From: Chryseobacterium elymi
GTDB taxonomy: Bacteria; Bacteroidota; Bacteroidia; Flavobacteriales; Weeksellaceae
DNA: 64,000 nt
Direction of reading: 5' to 3'
NCBI RefSeq assembly: GCF_003385495.1
Contig: NZ_QNUH01000016.1
Span: 1-64,000, forward strand
In this document: in pieces, positions 18,454 to 26,989 of the stretch
Position numbering within the stretch: the first letter of the stretch is position 1
Layout: each line of letters opens with the position of its first letter
Translations under genes and position numbers: made by a program
The notes under the pieces: model-generated
What the model was told of the DNA's origin: nothing
The model's database searches: none
The model's input: only the letters and a program-made list of their open reading frames with translations

Positions 18454-19672
18454 TTTTCTTCAAAATAAGCATGATGTAAAAATACAAAAATCCATACCCG
18501 ATAAACAAAAATCCCGAAAAAATCCCCACCAGATAACTGACTCCCATTTCCTTTCCGATAAAAATGGCAGCTATATTGGCCAAGAAAAGATAAATATTAA
18601 AAACCAACGCGACATTGTTCCTTTTTATGATGGTTAGAATGTCCGAAATGGGATTGATAAGACTTCGGGTAAGATATCCGAAGGACATTAGGAAAATAAA
18701 AAGTCCAAGATGTTCCCAGTTTTTATTGAAGAACATTTTAAGAATGGGAACCCCAACCAAATTAATAAGAATATAAAGTGCGAAAATGATGTAAAAATTC
18801 ATCAGACTCATCTTCTTGGTATATGCAAACAACTCATTTCTGCTTTTGTCCTTGTTATTGATCTCTGTAGCTCTTGGATAGTAGACTGTAGCAATAGATG
18901 AAGAAATCAAAAGAAGAGGAACAGACATTATTTTTACAGCCAAAGAATATTCTCCAAGCAGCGAATCTGCAAAATAAAGTGATATCAGGATCGGCATGAT
19001 ATTGTTTCCTAAGGCATTAATCAACGTGGAAGGATAGGAATATTTAAAAAGCTCCGGCCTTTTCTTCGCATTGGCAATATAGCGAATCACATCAGGCATT
19101 ACAAAATATTTCCTTGAATAATAGAGGGCAACAAGAAAAGCAGCAACATATCCAATAAGGCTACCTATTACAAGTCCGTTTTCAACTTTAATAAATACAA
19201 ATAATACCTGAAACAGAAAGCTCACCAAAGAATCCACGATCGTTAATACAGAAACCAGCTTGAAATGCTTCTTCTTGGCCAGCAAAAACTTTGCATTATT
19301 CGTAAATAAATAGATGAATCCTGTGAAGATTCCAAGAAATAAAATGTTTTTCGGGATGTCAAAAGGAATAAATACCAAAAGGAAAGCCAGGAACATGACT
19401 GCCGCTGAAACTATACCCGCTGCACTGAAATTATTATTCACATCCTCGTCGTTGCCTTCAAGCATAATCATATGTTCCTGTGCAAGGCTCAAAACAACAG
19501 TGAATATACTCATGATACTCAAGTAGATGCTGAAGATGCCATATTCCGAAGAACCGTAATATTTTGCCAGCAAAAGCCCTCCGATCACCAAAACAAACTT
19601 GGAAATAAAATTTCCTTTAAAGATGGTGGTGATGTGGCTGCTATTTAATCTTTTGAGTTTGTTTAAAAACAT
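18440..19672 (-). CDS. Oligosaccharide flippase family (Wzx-like) membrane protein
   Basis: A 410-aa polytopic membrane protein with about 12 helices, beginning FISKFVLVIGGLLLAKYYGSSEYGIFSIYLSI, the N-terminal pattern of the MOP-superfamily polysaccharide flippases. These flip lipid-linked oligosaccharides across the inner membrane. The acyltransferase that follows on the same transcript fits a small surface-glycan function, but no glycosyltransferases are adjacent, so the pair is orphaned from any large polysaccharide locus. A TAnnTTTG box lies 19 nt before its ATG. Confidence 0.85.
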   Translation of the reverse strand: MFLNKLKRLNSSHITTIFKGNFISKFVLVIGGLLLAKYYGSSEYGIFSIYLSIMSIFTVVLSLAQEHMIMLEGNDEDVNNNFSAAGIVSAAVMFLAFLLVFIPFDIPKNILFLGIFTGFIYLFTNNAKFLLAKKKHFKLVSVLTIVDSLVSFLFQVLFVFIKVENGLVIGSLIGYVAAFLVALYYSRKYFVMPDVIRYIANAKKRPELFKYSYPSTLINALGNNIMPILISLYFADSLLGEYSLAVKIMSVPLLLISSSIATVYYPRATEINNKDKSRNELFAYTKKMSLMNFYIIFALYILINLVGVPILKMFFNKNWEHLGLFIFLMSFGYLTRSLINPISDILTIIKRNNVALVFNIYLFLANIAAIFIGKEMGVSYLVGIFSGFLFIGYGFLYFYIMLILKKNESY

Positions 19673-19690
19673 GGTAAAATATTACGAGAA

Positions 19691-19698
19691 CAAATATA
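19691..19698 (-). promoter_or_regulatory. Putative -7 box for the flippase gene
   Basis: Reads TATATTTG on the minus strand (TAnnTTTG). Transcription would begin about 15 nt before the flippase ATG. It lies only 6 nt from the -7 box of the divergent lipoprotein gene. Confidence 0.5.
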
Positions 19699-19704
19699 TA
19701 ATTA

Positions 19705-19712
19705 TACATTTG
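19705..19712 (+). promoter_or_regulatory. Putative -7 box for the divergent lipoprotein gene
   Basis: TACATTTG matches TAnnTTTG and lies 31 nt before the ATG at 19744. Back-to-back with the flippase -7 box, so the two promoters overlap. Confidence 0.5.
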
Positions 19713-19743
19713 CATAAAAAAGATTATTGAAAATTAACGGAAG

Positions 19744-20268
19744 ATGAAATTCAAACTGAATCATATTTTAATATTTAAACTTATAGCTATCCTATTTTTA
19801 ACGGTTTCATGCGGAAGCGATGACGATTCTTTACAGAGAATTGATCAGATTCTGAACATCTATATAAAAAACAGTGCGGGGCAGGATCTGCTGAACGCAA
19901 AAAAGACAGGTTCCTATTCTTCCTATGCGGTTAATGACGCTTTTGGTGTTGCGGACGTGGCTCCAGTATCTGTACCCCTTAAAATGACTACAGATTCTAT
20001 ATATTACTTTGAGTATTTACGGGGTGCAAAAAGAAGAACACTGGACTCATTAAGTCCCGATAACAGAACTTATCATTCCAAACTGGCATTCGCATTGAGC
20101 AGAACAGAGAACAATGCGGTGATAACTACTATTGATTCAATGGAAATCAAATATCGCTGGACACCGTCGGTATTCCAGGTTTCTGAGGTTCTTTACAATA
20201 ATCAGGTAGTATTTACAAAATCTGCAGATGCACCCAATGCTATAAATACCATTACTATCATAAAATAA
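19744..20268 (+). CDS. Hypothetical lipoprotein
   Basis: A 174-aa protein with a lipoprotein signal: hydrophobic segment ILIFKLIAILFLTVSC with the lipobox Cys at about 23, then GSDDD, an acidic start seen in many Bacteroidota surface lipoproteins. The mature part is predicted mostly beta and has no motif I recognise. It is divergent from the flippase and directly upstream of serS, which has its own promoter box just after this stop codon. Confidence 0.75.
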   Translation: MKFKLNHILIFKLIAILFLTVSCGSDDDSLQRIDQILNIYIKNSAGQDLLNAKKTGSYSSYAVNDAFGVADVAPVSVPLKMTTDSIYYFEYLRGAKRRTLDSLSPDNRTYHSKLAFALSRTENNAVITTIDSMEIKYRWTPSVFQVSEVLYNNQVVFTKSADAPNAINTITIIK

Positions 20269-20270
20269 TT

Positions 20271-20278
20271 TAAATTTG
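20271..20278 (+). promoter_or_regulatory. Putative -7 box of serS
   Basis: TAAATTTG, an exact TAnnTTTG match, begins 2 nt after the preceding stop codon and 57 nt before the serS ATG. The leader between contains the short repeated phrase TTAACATCTAA. Confidence 0.5.
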
Positions 20279-20334
20279 CAAAACTGTTAGCTTAGTATTT
20301 TAAGTTAACATCTAATATTTAACATCTAAATAAA

Positions 20335-21603
20335 ATGTTACAAGTCAATTTTTTGCGCGACAATAAAGAACGCGTTTTAGAAGGTCTTAAAAAAAGACAA
20401 TTCAAGAATCTTGGTTTGGTAGACGACGCTGTTGCTACTGACGACGAAAGAAAAAGAATCCAGTTTGAATTAGATTCCCAGCTTTCCGAGATCAACAAAA
20501 TCTCCAAAGAAATTGGACTTTTGATGAAAGAAGGAAAGAAAGAAGAAGCGGAGTCTGCAAAATCTAAAACAGCACAATTCAAAGAGTCGAGTAAAGAACT
20601 GCAGTCCCAATTAGATGCAACAGAAAAAGCTTTACTGGATATTTTATACCAGATTCCAAATGTTCCGTTTGAACTAGTAAAAAGCGGATCGTCTGCAGAA
20701 GACAACGAGAATATTTTCCAGTCTCACGATGTGGAAGGGCTTGGAGAAGGAGCGATCCCTCACTGGGAGCTTGCCAAAAAATATAATCTGATCGATTTTG
20801 AGCTTGGGGTGAAGATCGCCGGTGCCGGATTCCCTGTTTACCTGGGTAAAGGAGCAAGACTTCAGCGAGCCCTGATTCAGTATTTCTTAGATAAGAACAT
20901 TGAAAAAGGATATATGGAGGTCAATCCTCCTCACGTTGTGAATGAAGCTTCAGGCTACGGAACGGGGCAGCTTCCTGATAAAGAAGGGCAGATGTATCAT
21001 ATTGGCCTGGATGACCTGTATTTGATTCCTACGGCAGAAGTTCCTGTAACCAACCTTTATCGTGATGTTCTGTTAGAAGAAAGAGATCTTCCGATTAAAA
21101 ATACAGCATTTTCTCAGTGTTATAGAAGAGAAGCAGGAAGTTACGGAGCTCATGTAAGAGGTTTGAACCGTCTTCACCAGTTCGAAAAAGTGGAGATCGT
21201 AAGACTTGAAAAACCCGAAAACTCTTATGCTGCCCTGGAAGAAATGGTAGAACATATTAAAGAGATCCTTACAGATCTTGAACTTCCATTCAGGGTGTTG
21301 AGGCTTTGTGGCGGAGATACCGGTTTTGCAGCCGCAATGACCTATGATTTTGAAGTGTGGAGCGCTGCGCAGGAAATGTGGCTTGAGGTAAGCTCTGTAT
21401 CTAACTTTGAAACCTTCCAGTCTAATCGTTTGAAATGCCGTTTCAAAACAGAAGGAAAATCTCAACTTGTGCATACCTTAAACGGTTCTGCAATGGCTCT
21501 TCCAAGAATTATGGCTGCGTTGCTTGAAAACAATCAGACAGAAGAGGGAATCAGGATTCCTAAGAAGATTGCAGAATATGCAAGATTTGATCTGATCAAC
21601 TAG
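20335..21603 (+). CDS. serS: Seryl-tRNA synthetase
   Basis: Class II aminoacyl-tRNA synthetase charging tRNA-Ser (and tRNA-Sec where present). At 422 aa it has the standard length. The N-terminal coiled coil (about 27-105, EINKISKEIGLLMKEGKKEE...) binds the tRNA long arm. The catalytic core includes TAEVPVTNLYRD, motif 2 FSQCYRREAGSYGAHVRG with Arg contacts (about 262-279), and motif 3 LNGSAMALPRIMAALLEN (about 381-398). Usual sequence, with no oddities. It ends at a bidirectional terminator shared with the convergent lipoprotein gene. Confidence 0.97.
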   Translation: MLQVNFLRDNKERVLEGLKKRQFKNLGLVDDAVATDDERKRIQFELDSQLSEINKISKEIGLLMKEGKKEEAESAKSKTAQFKESSKELQSQLDATEKALLDILYQIPNVPFELVKSGSSAEDNENIFQSHDVEGLGEGAIPHWELAKKYNLIDFELGVKIAGAGFPVYLGKGARLQRALIQYFLDKNIEKGYMEVNPPHVVNEASGYGTGQLPDKEGQMYHIGLDDLYLIPTAEVPVTNLYRDVLLEERDLPIKNTAFSQCYRREAGSYGAHVRGLNRLHQFEKVEIVRLEKPENSYAALEEMVEHIKEILTDLELPFRVLRLCGGDTGFAAAMTYDFEVWSAAQEMWLEVSSVSNFETFQSNRLKCRFKTEGKSQLVHTLNGSAMALPRIMAALLENNQTEEGIRIPKKIAEYARFDLIN

Positions 21604-21623
21604 AATAATATTTCTATATAATT

Positions 21624-21657
21624 AATAATCCCCTTTCAGCTTTGGAAGGGGATTATT
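21624..21657. terminator. Bidirectional terminator between serS and the lipoprotein gene
   Basis: Perfect 12-bp stem AATAATCCCCTT / AAGGGGATTATT with a 10-nt loop, lying between convergent stop codons at 21603 and 21678. Confidence 0.8.
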
Positions 21658-21677
21658 GTTGATTGTTAAAAATTGAA

Positions 21678-22454
21678 TTATTCTGTAGTAATAACCACTT
21701 TTTTATCTTTATTGGCAAGATTTTTACCGTCCACAAGATCATTGGATCTTACGATAATCTCGACTGTTTTGTTATCAACCTGCTTTACGAAGTCATGTTT
21801 TCCTTCAATGTTTTTGATCGGTTTCTGAAACTTCAGGGTATTGGTGAATGTAAGATTAAACATTCTGAGCATTCCAGCCATTCCTGAAGCCATTTGTTTT
21901 CCATATGCTTCAATAGAATCGCTTTTCGTTTTAGGAACTGTTTTTTCTCCTGATTCTTTTTCCTCCAGCATTTTAAGAATACCATCAGAATTGAATTTAT
22001 CAGTATTAATAATCAAAGATTTACCATCCCAGACTGCAATGTCCTGTAAAGGGATCTTTTTCAGGCGTTTGTCGCTAGCCAAAAACTGGGTGATTTCCGC
22101 GGGCATAAGCTTATCATATTTGAGAGAAAGACCAACGATCTCGTTTTTATCTTTATCCACTTTCATATAAACTTTTTTCAGCACTTTGGCCGAATCTTCA
22201 TTAAGCGTTACTTTTCCGTGCTTCTGGACATTATAAAGACTTGTCCAGTCGGTAGGCAGCTTATCAAGATCATTCAGTTTCTTTGAATCTGTGCCTATCA
22301 TGCTCATCATGCCCATTACGCTTTTATCCATCAGGATATTAGACTGCATACTGGTTGCGGCATCTTTATAATAAGTAGTTTCTGTATTGATAGAGCAGGA
22401 CTGTAATAGCATAAAAAGAATCACTGCCCATAATAACTTAATATGTTTAGCCAT
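21678..22454 (-). CDS. Hypothetical lipoprotein, tandem paralog A
   Basis: A 258-aa secreted lipoprotein: signal LLWAVILFMLLQSC with lipobox Cys about 20. It shares clear similarity with the next gene upstream (22535-23275): both have a Cys-x-Ile-Asn-(T/S)-Glu start followed by Tyr-(Y/H)-Lys-Asp-Ala, LDKLPTDWTSLYNVQK versus MDKLPTVWTSLLDIQK, and a shared end (KNIEGKHDF / KSITGKHDW, KKVVITTE / KKIVIVTE). They are therefore a tandem duplication. No functional domain is recognised. It is likely co-transcribed with or independently terminated from its paralog; an 80-nt gap with a hairpin lies between. Confidence 0.78.
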   Translation of the reverse strand: MAKHIKLLWAVILFMLLQSCSINTETTYYKDAATSMQSNILMDKSVMGMMSMIGTDSKKLNDLDKLPTDWTSLYNVQKHGKVTLNEDSAKVLKKVYMKVDKDKNEIVGLSLKYDKLMPAEITQFLASDKRLKKIPLQDIAVWDGKSLIINTDKFNSDGILKMLEEKESGEKTVPKTKSDSIEAYGKQMASGMAGMLRMFNLTFTNTLKFQKPIKNIEGKHDFVKQVDNKTVEIIVRSNDLVDGKNLANKDKKVVITTE

Positions 22455-22503
22455 TGTTAAAAATTTTACTGTTTTCTAATGTATTACAAAACAGATACCA
22501 ACC

Positions 22504-22536
22504 AAAAAACGGACTGAAATTTTCAGCCTGTTTTTT
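22504..22536. terminator. Terminator between the tandem lipoprotein genes
   Basis: AAAAAAC..CTGAAA / TTTCAG..GTTTTTT imperfect stem with A- and T-runs on both sides, so it can act in both directions. It overlaps the stop codon of the 22535 gene, which puts the T-tract directly after the stem on the minus strand. Confidence 0.6.
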
Positions 22537-23275
22537 ATTCTGTAACAATCACAATTTTTTTATCGGAATTTTTAAATTTAGCTTCTTTATCGTACATGGT
22601 TTTGAGATTGTAATCTATTTTAATGGTGTGATTATCGATCTGCTTCAACCAGTCATGTTTCCCTGTGATGGATTTTATTTTGTTTTCAAACTTCAGGGTT
22701 GTTCCTATGCTCTTAAAGAACATGGTGATCATTCCTTCAACCTTTTGAACTTCATCTTTTGAAGTTTTACTTCTGAGAGTCTCTTCAATATTTTTAAGAT
22801 TGAAATTTTCTGTATTGATGGTCAGAGTTTTTCCGTCCCAATTATTGAAGATATTCTGATCCAAAGGAAGCTTTTCCTTTTTGTTATAATTGCTGAGCAT
22901 CTGATAATCTGTCTGCGTGAAGTGTTCCAGCTTTAAAGAAAGACCAGCCGGCTCATTATTTTCTTTATTGGACTTCATAAAGATCTTTTTCATGAGCCTG
23001 ATAGAATCCGGATCTTTAGTTTCCTGCTTTCCATCCTGCTTTTGAATATCAAGAAGGCTTGTCCAGACCGTTGGAAGCTTATCCATTTCTCCAAATTCTT
23101 TCTTCTGTTGCAGAGAGTCAGGAGTCATGGCCTTCATTTCTGAAATGAATTCTCTCATGTCGATATCTGTAACAGAAGTGGAGGAGGCATCTTTGTGATA
23201 AACAATTTCGGAGTTGATAATACACGATTGCAGAACAAAAGCAGCTGCAATGAGTAAAAGAAATATTTTTTTCAT
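22535..23275 (-). CDS. Hypothetical lipoprotein, tandem paralog B
   Basis: A 246-aa lipoprotein (signal MKKIFLLLIAAAFVLQSC, lipobox Cys about 18). It is paralogous over its whole length to the 21678-22454 product, with the same block order and conserved LSLK, WDGK(S/T)L and C-terminal strand. Both lack a known domain. The SafE-like gene of the cbb3 locus ends 16 nt upstream on the same strand, so it may be read through from that transcript. A link to respiration is positional only. Confidence 0.78.
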   Translation of the reverse strand: MKKIFLLLIAAAFVLQSCIINSEIVYHKDASSTSVTDIDMREFISEMKAMTPDSLQQKKEFGEMDKLPTVWTSLLDIQKQDGKQETKDPDSIRLMKKIFMKSNKENNEPAGLSLKLEHFTQTDYQMLSNYNKKEKLPLDQNIFNNWDGKTLTINTENFNLKNIEETLRSKTSKDEVQKVEGMITMFFKSIGTTLKFENKIKSITGKHDWLKQIDNHTIKIDYNLKTMYDKEAKFKNSDKKIVIVTE

Positions 23276-23291
23276 GGAATAAATTAGTTTA

Positions 23292-24047
23292 TTAATGACA
23301 GTTAGCCGAACTATGATCGTGTCCTTCGATATGGCAGTTGCCGTTGTGATCTTTAGAAATCGTCATGGCTTCAGCTCTTGGTGAGATATAGGGAATTCCC
23401 AGTTCAAGGCCCCTCAGAATGAATAATCCGCCTAAAATAATCATGATGACAGGAACTGCTTTCAAAATTTTAATTCTGAAAGCCTGATTCATGAGATTCC
23501 CGGCTAAAACTACCGCAAACATGAATGGAAGTGTTCCAAGTCCGAATAAAGCCATATATGAAGCTCCCTGCCATATTCCTCCGGCGGCAAGGCTTGCTGT
23601 AAGAGCCATGTAAACCATTCCGCACGGAAGAAAGCCGTTAAGAAGCCCTGTTGTGAACCTTGAGCGATAATCTGCTTTCTGCAGCAGTCTTCCTAAATTC
23701 GACTTTACTGAAAAGAGAAATTTAGAAAGAAAAGGAATCTTGGAGGCAAAATCTTTTCCACCAAACGAAAACAAAGCCATAATAATCAGAAGAATCCCCG
23801 CAATGACCGTAAGGTACTGCTGGAAGCCCGCCATTTCAAAACCTTCTCCTACAATTCCCAGAACGGCCCCCAATAAAGAGTAAGTGAAGATCCTGCCAAA
23901 CTGATAGGTTAAATTCTGAAGATAGAAATTGGTAGCCTGTTTCTTAGTCAATCCCATCGATAAGGCAATAGGTCCGCACATTCCGATACAGTGAAAGCCG
24001 GAAGCAAATCCTAATGCAATTGCCGATAAAATGAGTCCTATTTCCAT
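23292..24047 (-). CDS. SafE/TauE-like (sulfite exporter/UreH-type) membrane protein of the cbb3 locus
   Basis: A 251-aa membrane protein with six predicted helices. The first holds GFHCIGMCGPIALSMGL, the signature of the UreH/SafE branch often encoded with cbb3 oxidase assembly genes. The C-terminal tail is rich in possible metal ligands: residues 233-251 contain four His and two Cys (HNGNCHIEGHDHSSANCH). That suggests copper or another metal handled for the oxidase, by analogy to metal-linked family members, not proven. Its start overlaps the ccoH end by 10 nt, so it belongs to the ccoGH transcript. Confidence 0.85.
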   Translation of the reverse strand: MEIGLILSAIALGFASGFHCIGMCGPIALSMGLTKKQATNFYLQNLTYQFGRIFTYSLLGAVLGIVGEGFEMAGFQQYLTVIAGILLIIMALFSFGGKDFASKIPFLSKFLFSVKSNLGRLLQKADYRSRFTTGLLNGFLPCGMVYMALTASLAAGGIWQGASYMALFGLGTLPFMFAVVLAGNLMNQAFRIKILKAVPVIMIILGGLFILRGLELGIPYISPRAEAMTISKDHNGNCHIEGHDHSSANCH

Positions 24048-24490
24048 ATCACATCATAATCCATTCTATAGTCTGCTTTGTCTTTCGTCCACATCAGTCT
24101 TAGAGTATAATTTCCTGCTTTTAATACCTGTCCCGGTATAAATATAGATTGAGCGGCATCAAGCTGTACAGATTTTTTTATGTCCAAATTCTGGTCATCG
24201 GTTCTGTTTAAAACAAATTTTACCGTAGTATTGGTATTATTATTTTCTTTTGGAAAAGTAATCTTAATCCCGTTCTTTTCCTGGCTGTAAACAGGCTTTT
24301 CCTGTAAATCGTCTGCTCTTTTCTTAGCATCAATTACATCCTGGTACTTAAGTTCCTCCTCGTAATAATTATCGGTTACCATTTCAGAATTCTTCTGCCC
24401 GTTCGGGAAAAGAAACAGCATGGATAATATAAAAGCAATAAATGCAAATAATGCAATGACTACACCGTGTCCCCAACTAAAGTTTTTCAT
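24038..24490 (-). CDS. ccoH: FixH/CcoH family cbb3 oxidase assembly protein
   Basis: A 150-aa protein with one N-terminal transmembrane helix (GVVIALFAFIAFILSMLFLF, about 9-28) and an extracytoplasmic domain. Family features are the NYYEEELKYQDVIDAKKRAD block (about 41-60), and a C-terminal beta sandwich ending LRLMWTKDKADYRMDYDV. CcoH is needed for cbb3 oxidase assembly, probably with the copper ATPase. It lies between ccoG (56 nt upstream) and the SafE gene (10-nt overlap). Confidence 0.88.
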   Translation of the reverse strand: MKNFSWGHGVVIALFAFIAFILSMLFLFPNGQKNSEMVTDNYYEEELKYQDVIDAKKRADDLQEKPVYSQEKNGIKITFPKENNNTNTTVKFVLNRTDDQNLDIKKSVQLDAAQSIFIPGQVLKAGNYTLRLMWTKDKADYRMDYDVIWK

Positions 24491-24546
24491 TTCTTCCGGT
24501 TTTTTTATCTGTTTTGAACCTCATGATTTTTATAGAGGTTTTTTAA

Positions 24547-26001
24547 TTAAAATTGAAGTTTGAATGGTCCCTCAAAATACGTCTGGTAAGAATCTACAAG
24601 ATTACCTTTCATATCATATACGCCGATGGTTATATTTTGTTTTGAAAGCTTCATATCATCTTCCGGGAAACTGATATTGATAGTTCCTTTCGAAATTTTA
24701 TCCCTCTCTACCTGAATTTTGCTGGATGCACTGTAGGTGATCTCACCGTGAGCAGGCTCAAGAACTTTTATCGTTACAATTTTCTTGTCATTGGTTTTAT
24801 TAAGGAATGTATAATTGTAAGTATTGGTAATCTTGCCGTCTCTTACAAAGAATGTACTTCCAGCCGGCTTAATGAATTTAGCCTCCATTTCTCCTCTGCT
24901 GTAGAGAAGGAATCCAAGGAATCCAACCAATAAAACAAGAACCACCGCAAACCCTTTCATCCTTCCTGTAAATTTGAATTCAGTCTGGTTTTCAATTTCA
25001 TTTTCCGATGCATATCGGACCAGTCCTTTTGGAAGACCTACCTTTTCCATTACTTCATCACACGCGTCAATACATGCGGTGCAGTTTACACATTCCAGCT
25101 GCTGCCCGTCCCTGATGTCAATTCCTGTAGGACAAACAACCACACACTGATGGCAGTCGATACAGTCTCCTTTTCCCGCAGCCTTACGGTCTTCGCCTTT
25201 TCTCCATTTCGATCTGTTTTCCCCTCTTTTAAAGTCGTAGAAAACATTAATAGTATCCTTATCAATTAAAACCCCCTGAAGTCTGCCGTATGGGCAAACC
25301 AGTGTACAAACCTGCTCTCTGAACCATGCAAATACAAAGTAGAATGCAGAAGTAAACAATATCATGACGATAAAATTGGTAGGATGAGCAAAAGGGCCTT
25401 CAGATATAATTCTTAATATTTCCTCATACCCTACAATATACATCAGCATAAAGTGGGTGATAATTAAGGAAATAACAGCATAGACTGTCCATTTCAAACT
25501 TCTTTTCCATATCTTCTCGCTGTTCCACTCCTGTCTGTCCAGCTTCATCTGCCTGTTTCGGTCACCTTCAATAAGATATTCAATTTTACGGAAGATAGAT
25601 TCCATAAAAATTGTCTGAGGACATATCCACCCGCAGAAAATTCTTCCGAATGCAATCGTAAAAATGATGATAAATATTAAGGATGCGATAGCACCTAAAG
25701 TAAGGATAAAAAAGTCCTGTGGATAGAAAGGCTGTCCGAAAATGAAAAACTCCCTATCGATAACATTAAACAAAAAGAATGGGTTGCCATTGATTTTGAG
25801 GAATGGTACTGTAAAATAAATAATTAATAAAGCATAACTTACAATGTTTCTATAATTGGTATATTTCCCTTTTGGTTTTCTCGGAAATACCCATTTTCTC
25901 TTACCGGATTGCTCCATTGTCCCGATAGAATCTCTGTAAGTTTCAGGATCCAGAACCTGGCCCTGTCCACCTCGTACTTCTATTTCTTCTATGTCTGACA
26001 T
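24547..26001 (-). CDS. ccoG: Cytochrome c oxidase accessory protein CcoG (FixG)
   Basis: A 484-aa membrane ferredoxin. Five or so transmembrane helices lie at about 50-68, 92-120, 170-190, 208-228 and 348-366. The two 4Fe-4S motifs CIDCHQCVVVCP (about 279-290) and CVNCTACIDAC (about 303-313) sit between them. CIGWICPQ-like FCGWICPQTIFMESIF and CTLVCPYGRLQGVLID, typical of CcoG, are also present. The C-terminus is an Ig-like periplasmic domain. CcoG has been shown elsewhere to reduce copper for cbb3 assembly. A strong hairpin separates it from ccoP. Confidence 0.95.
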   Translation of the reverse strand: MSDIEEIEVRGGQGQVLDPETYRDSIGTMEQSGKRKWVFPRKPKGKYTNYRNIVSYALLIIYFTVPFLKINGNPFFLFNVIDREFFIFGQPFYPQDFFILTLGAIASLIFIIIFTIAFGRIFCGWICPQTIFMESIFRKIEYLIEGDRNRQMKLDRQEWNSEKIWKRSLKWTVYAVISLIITHFMLMYIVGYEEILRIISEGPFAHPTNFIVMILFTSAFYFVFAWFREQVCTLVCPYGRLQGVLIDKDTINVFYDFKRGENRSKWRKGEDRKAAGKGDCIDCHQCVVVCPTGIDIRDGQQLECVNCTACIDACDEVMEKVGLPKGLVRYASENEIENQTEFKFTGRMKGFAVVLVLLVGFLGFLLYSRGEMEAKFIKPAGSTFFVRDGKITNTYNYTFLNKTNDKKIVTIKVLEPAHGEITYSASSKIQVERDKISKGTINISFPEDDMKLSKQNITIGVYDMKGNLVDSYQTYFEGPFKLQF

Positions 26002-26022
26002 TTGTAATATGTTTTAAAAAAG

Positions 26023-26072
26023 AAAAAACATAATTCGTTACTATTTTAATCTAATAACAAATTATGTTTTTT
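26023..26072 (-). terminator. Strong hairpin/terminator between ccoP and ccoG
   Basis: Thirteen-bp stem AAAAAACATAATT / AATTATGTTTTTT, extended by GTTA/TAAC after one mismatch. On the minus strand it is followed by CTTTTTT. It lies 25 nt after the ccoP stop and only 21 nt before the ccoG start, leaving no room for a promoter between them. Confidence 0.75.
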
Positions 26073-26097
26073 TCATATGTTTCTAATTTTTTTAAAA

Positions 26098-26979
26098 TTA
26101 TTCTTTTTCCCAATGCGCTTCGGTTCCCTGAGGAGCTGCTCCTCCCTGAGCCTGCGTCACTGGTGGTTGTTCCTGATTGATATGATAGACATACGCTGCA
26201 ATCTTTTCGATCTCTGCACCTGAAACTTCTCCGTTCTTACCGAATGCTCTCATTGAAGGGTTAGTAGGAGAACCATTCCAGTCCATGTGGAAAACGTTTT
26301 TAAATAGAGTTTTCTCCGGCTGATTGATCCAGTAATTGTCCGTAAGGTTTGGACCAATACCACCACTTCCGTCTTCTTTGTGACAAGAGGCACAGTTGGT
26401 TTTGAATAGTTCTTTTCCTTCTGCGATATTGTCAGCAGAGTATTTTGCTGTTTCTATAGTTACAGGGGGCTGTTCAGCTTCATATTTTGCAATGCTGGCC
26501 ATCTGCTCTTTATATTCCTGCTCATATTCACTCAACGGGTGTGCGAAATCTGTGAAGGAATAAGCCGCGATATATACAATACAAAAAGCAGTCCCGAAAT
26601 AGAATAAACCTACCCACCATTTTGGAAGCTGGTTATCCAATTCCATAATCCCATCAAAACCATGGTCGATAAGGATGTCCTTTTCTTCTGTAGCAGACTG
26701 TTTTTTGAATGCACTGTCGTACATTCTTCTTAAGAAAGGAACTTTCTTTTCTGCCAGATAAGCTGCTCTTTCTTCCGGAGATAGTTTTTTGAATTTATTA
26801 TTTTCAATCAAATCTCCAATAGCACTGTGGATGTATGCTAAAATAGCACTGATCACAACAGTTCCCCAGAAGTAAGGTGAAGCTAGGAACGAGTAGCTCT
26901 GTACAAACAAATAATAAAAAACTATTAAAAGTCCAGTTATTATTAAAATGTTTACAACAACAGGTGTTCTTTGTTTCAT
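26098..26979 (-). CDS. ccoP: cbb3-type cytochrome c oxidase subunit CcoP (single-heme form)
   Basis: A 293-aa membrane-bound c-type cytochrome passing electrons to CcoN. It has three hydrophobic helices (about 7-26, 34-56, 122-142), a linker and one cytochrome c domain with the heme site CASCH (about 196-200) and a distal Met probably in the SMRAFG stretch. Proteobacterial CcoP has two hemes; only one CxxCH is visible here, the usual bacteroidete arrangement as far as I know. The first two helices fit the N-terminal CcoP domain of this group. It follows ccoQ by 10 nt. Confidence 0.92.
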   Translation of the reverse strand: MKQRTPVVVNILIITGLLIVFYYLFVQSYSFLASPYFWGTVVISAILAYIHSAIGDLIENNKFKKLSPEERAAYLAEKKVPFLRRMYDSAFKKQSATEEKDILIDHGFDGIMELDNQLPKWWVGLFYFGTAFCIVYIAAYSFTDFAHPLSEYEQEYKEQMASIAKYEAEQPPVTIETAKYSADNIAEGKELFKTNCASCHKEDGSGGIGPNLTDNYWINQPEKTLFKNVFHMDWNGSPTNPSMRAFGKNGEVSGAEIEKIAAYVYHINQEQPPVTQAQGGAAPQGTEAHWEKE

Positions 26980-26989
26980 AATAAATAGT

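Noticed and set aside
24491..24546. AACCTC/GAGGTT hairpin between ccoG and ccoH as a terminator
   Set aside because: Short stem, large loop and no T-tract on the minus strand; read-through into ccoH is more likely.
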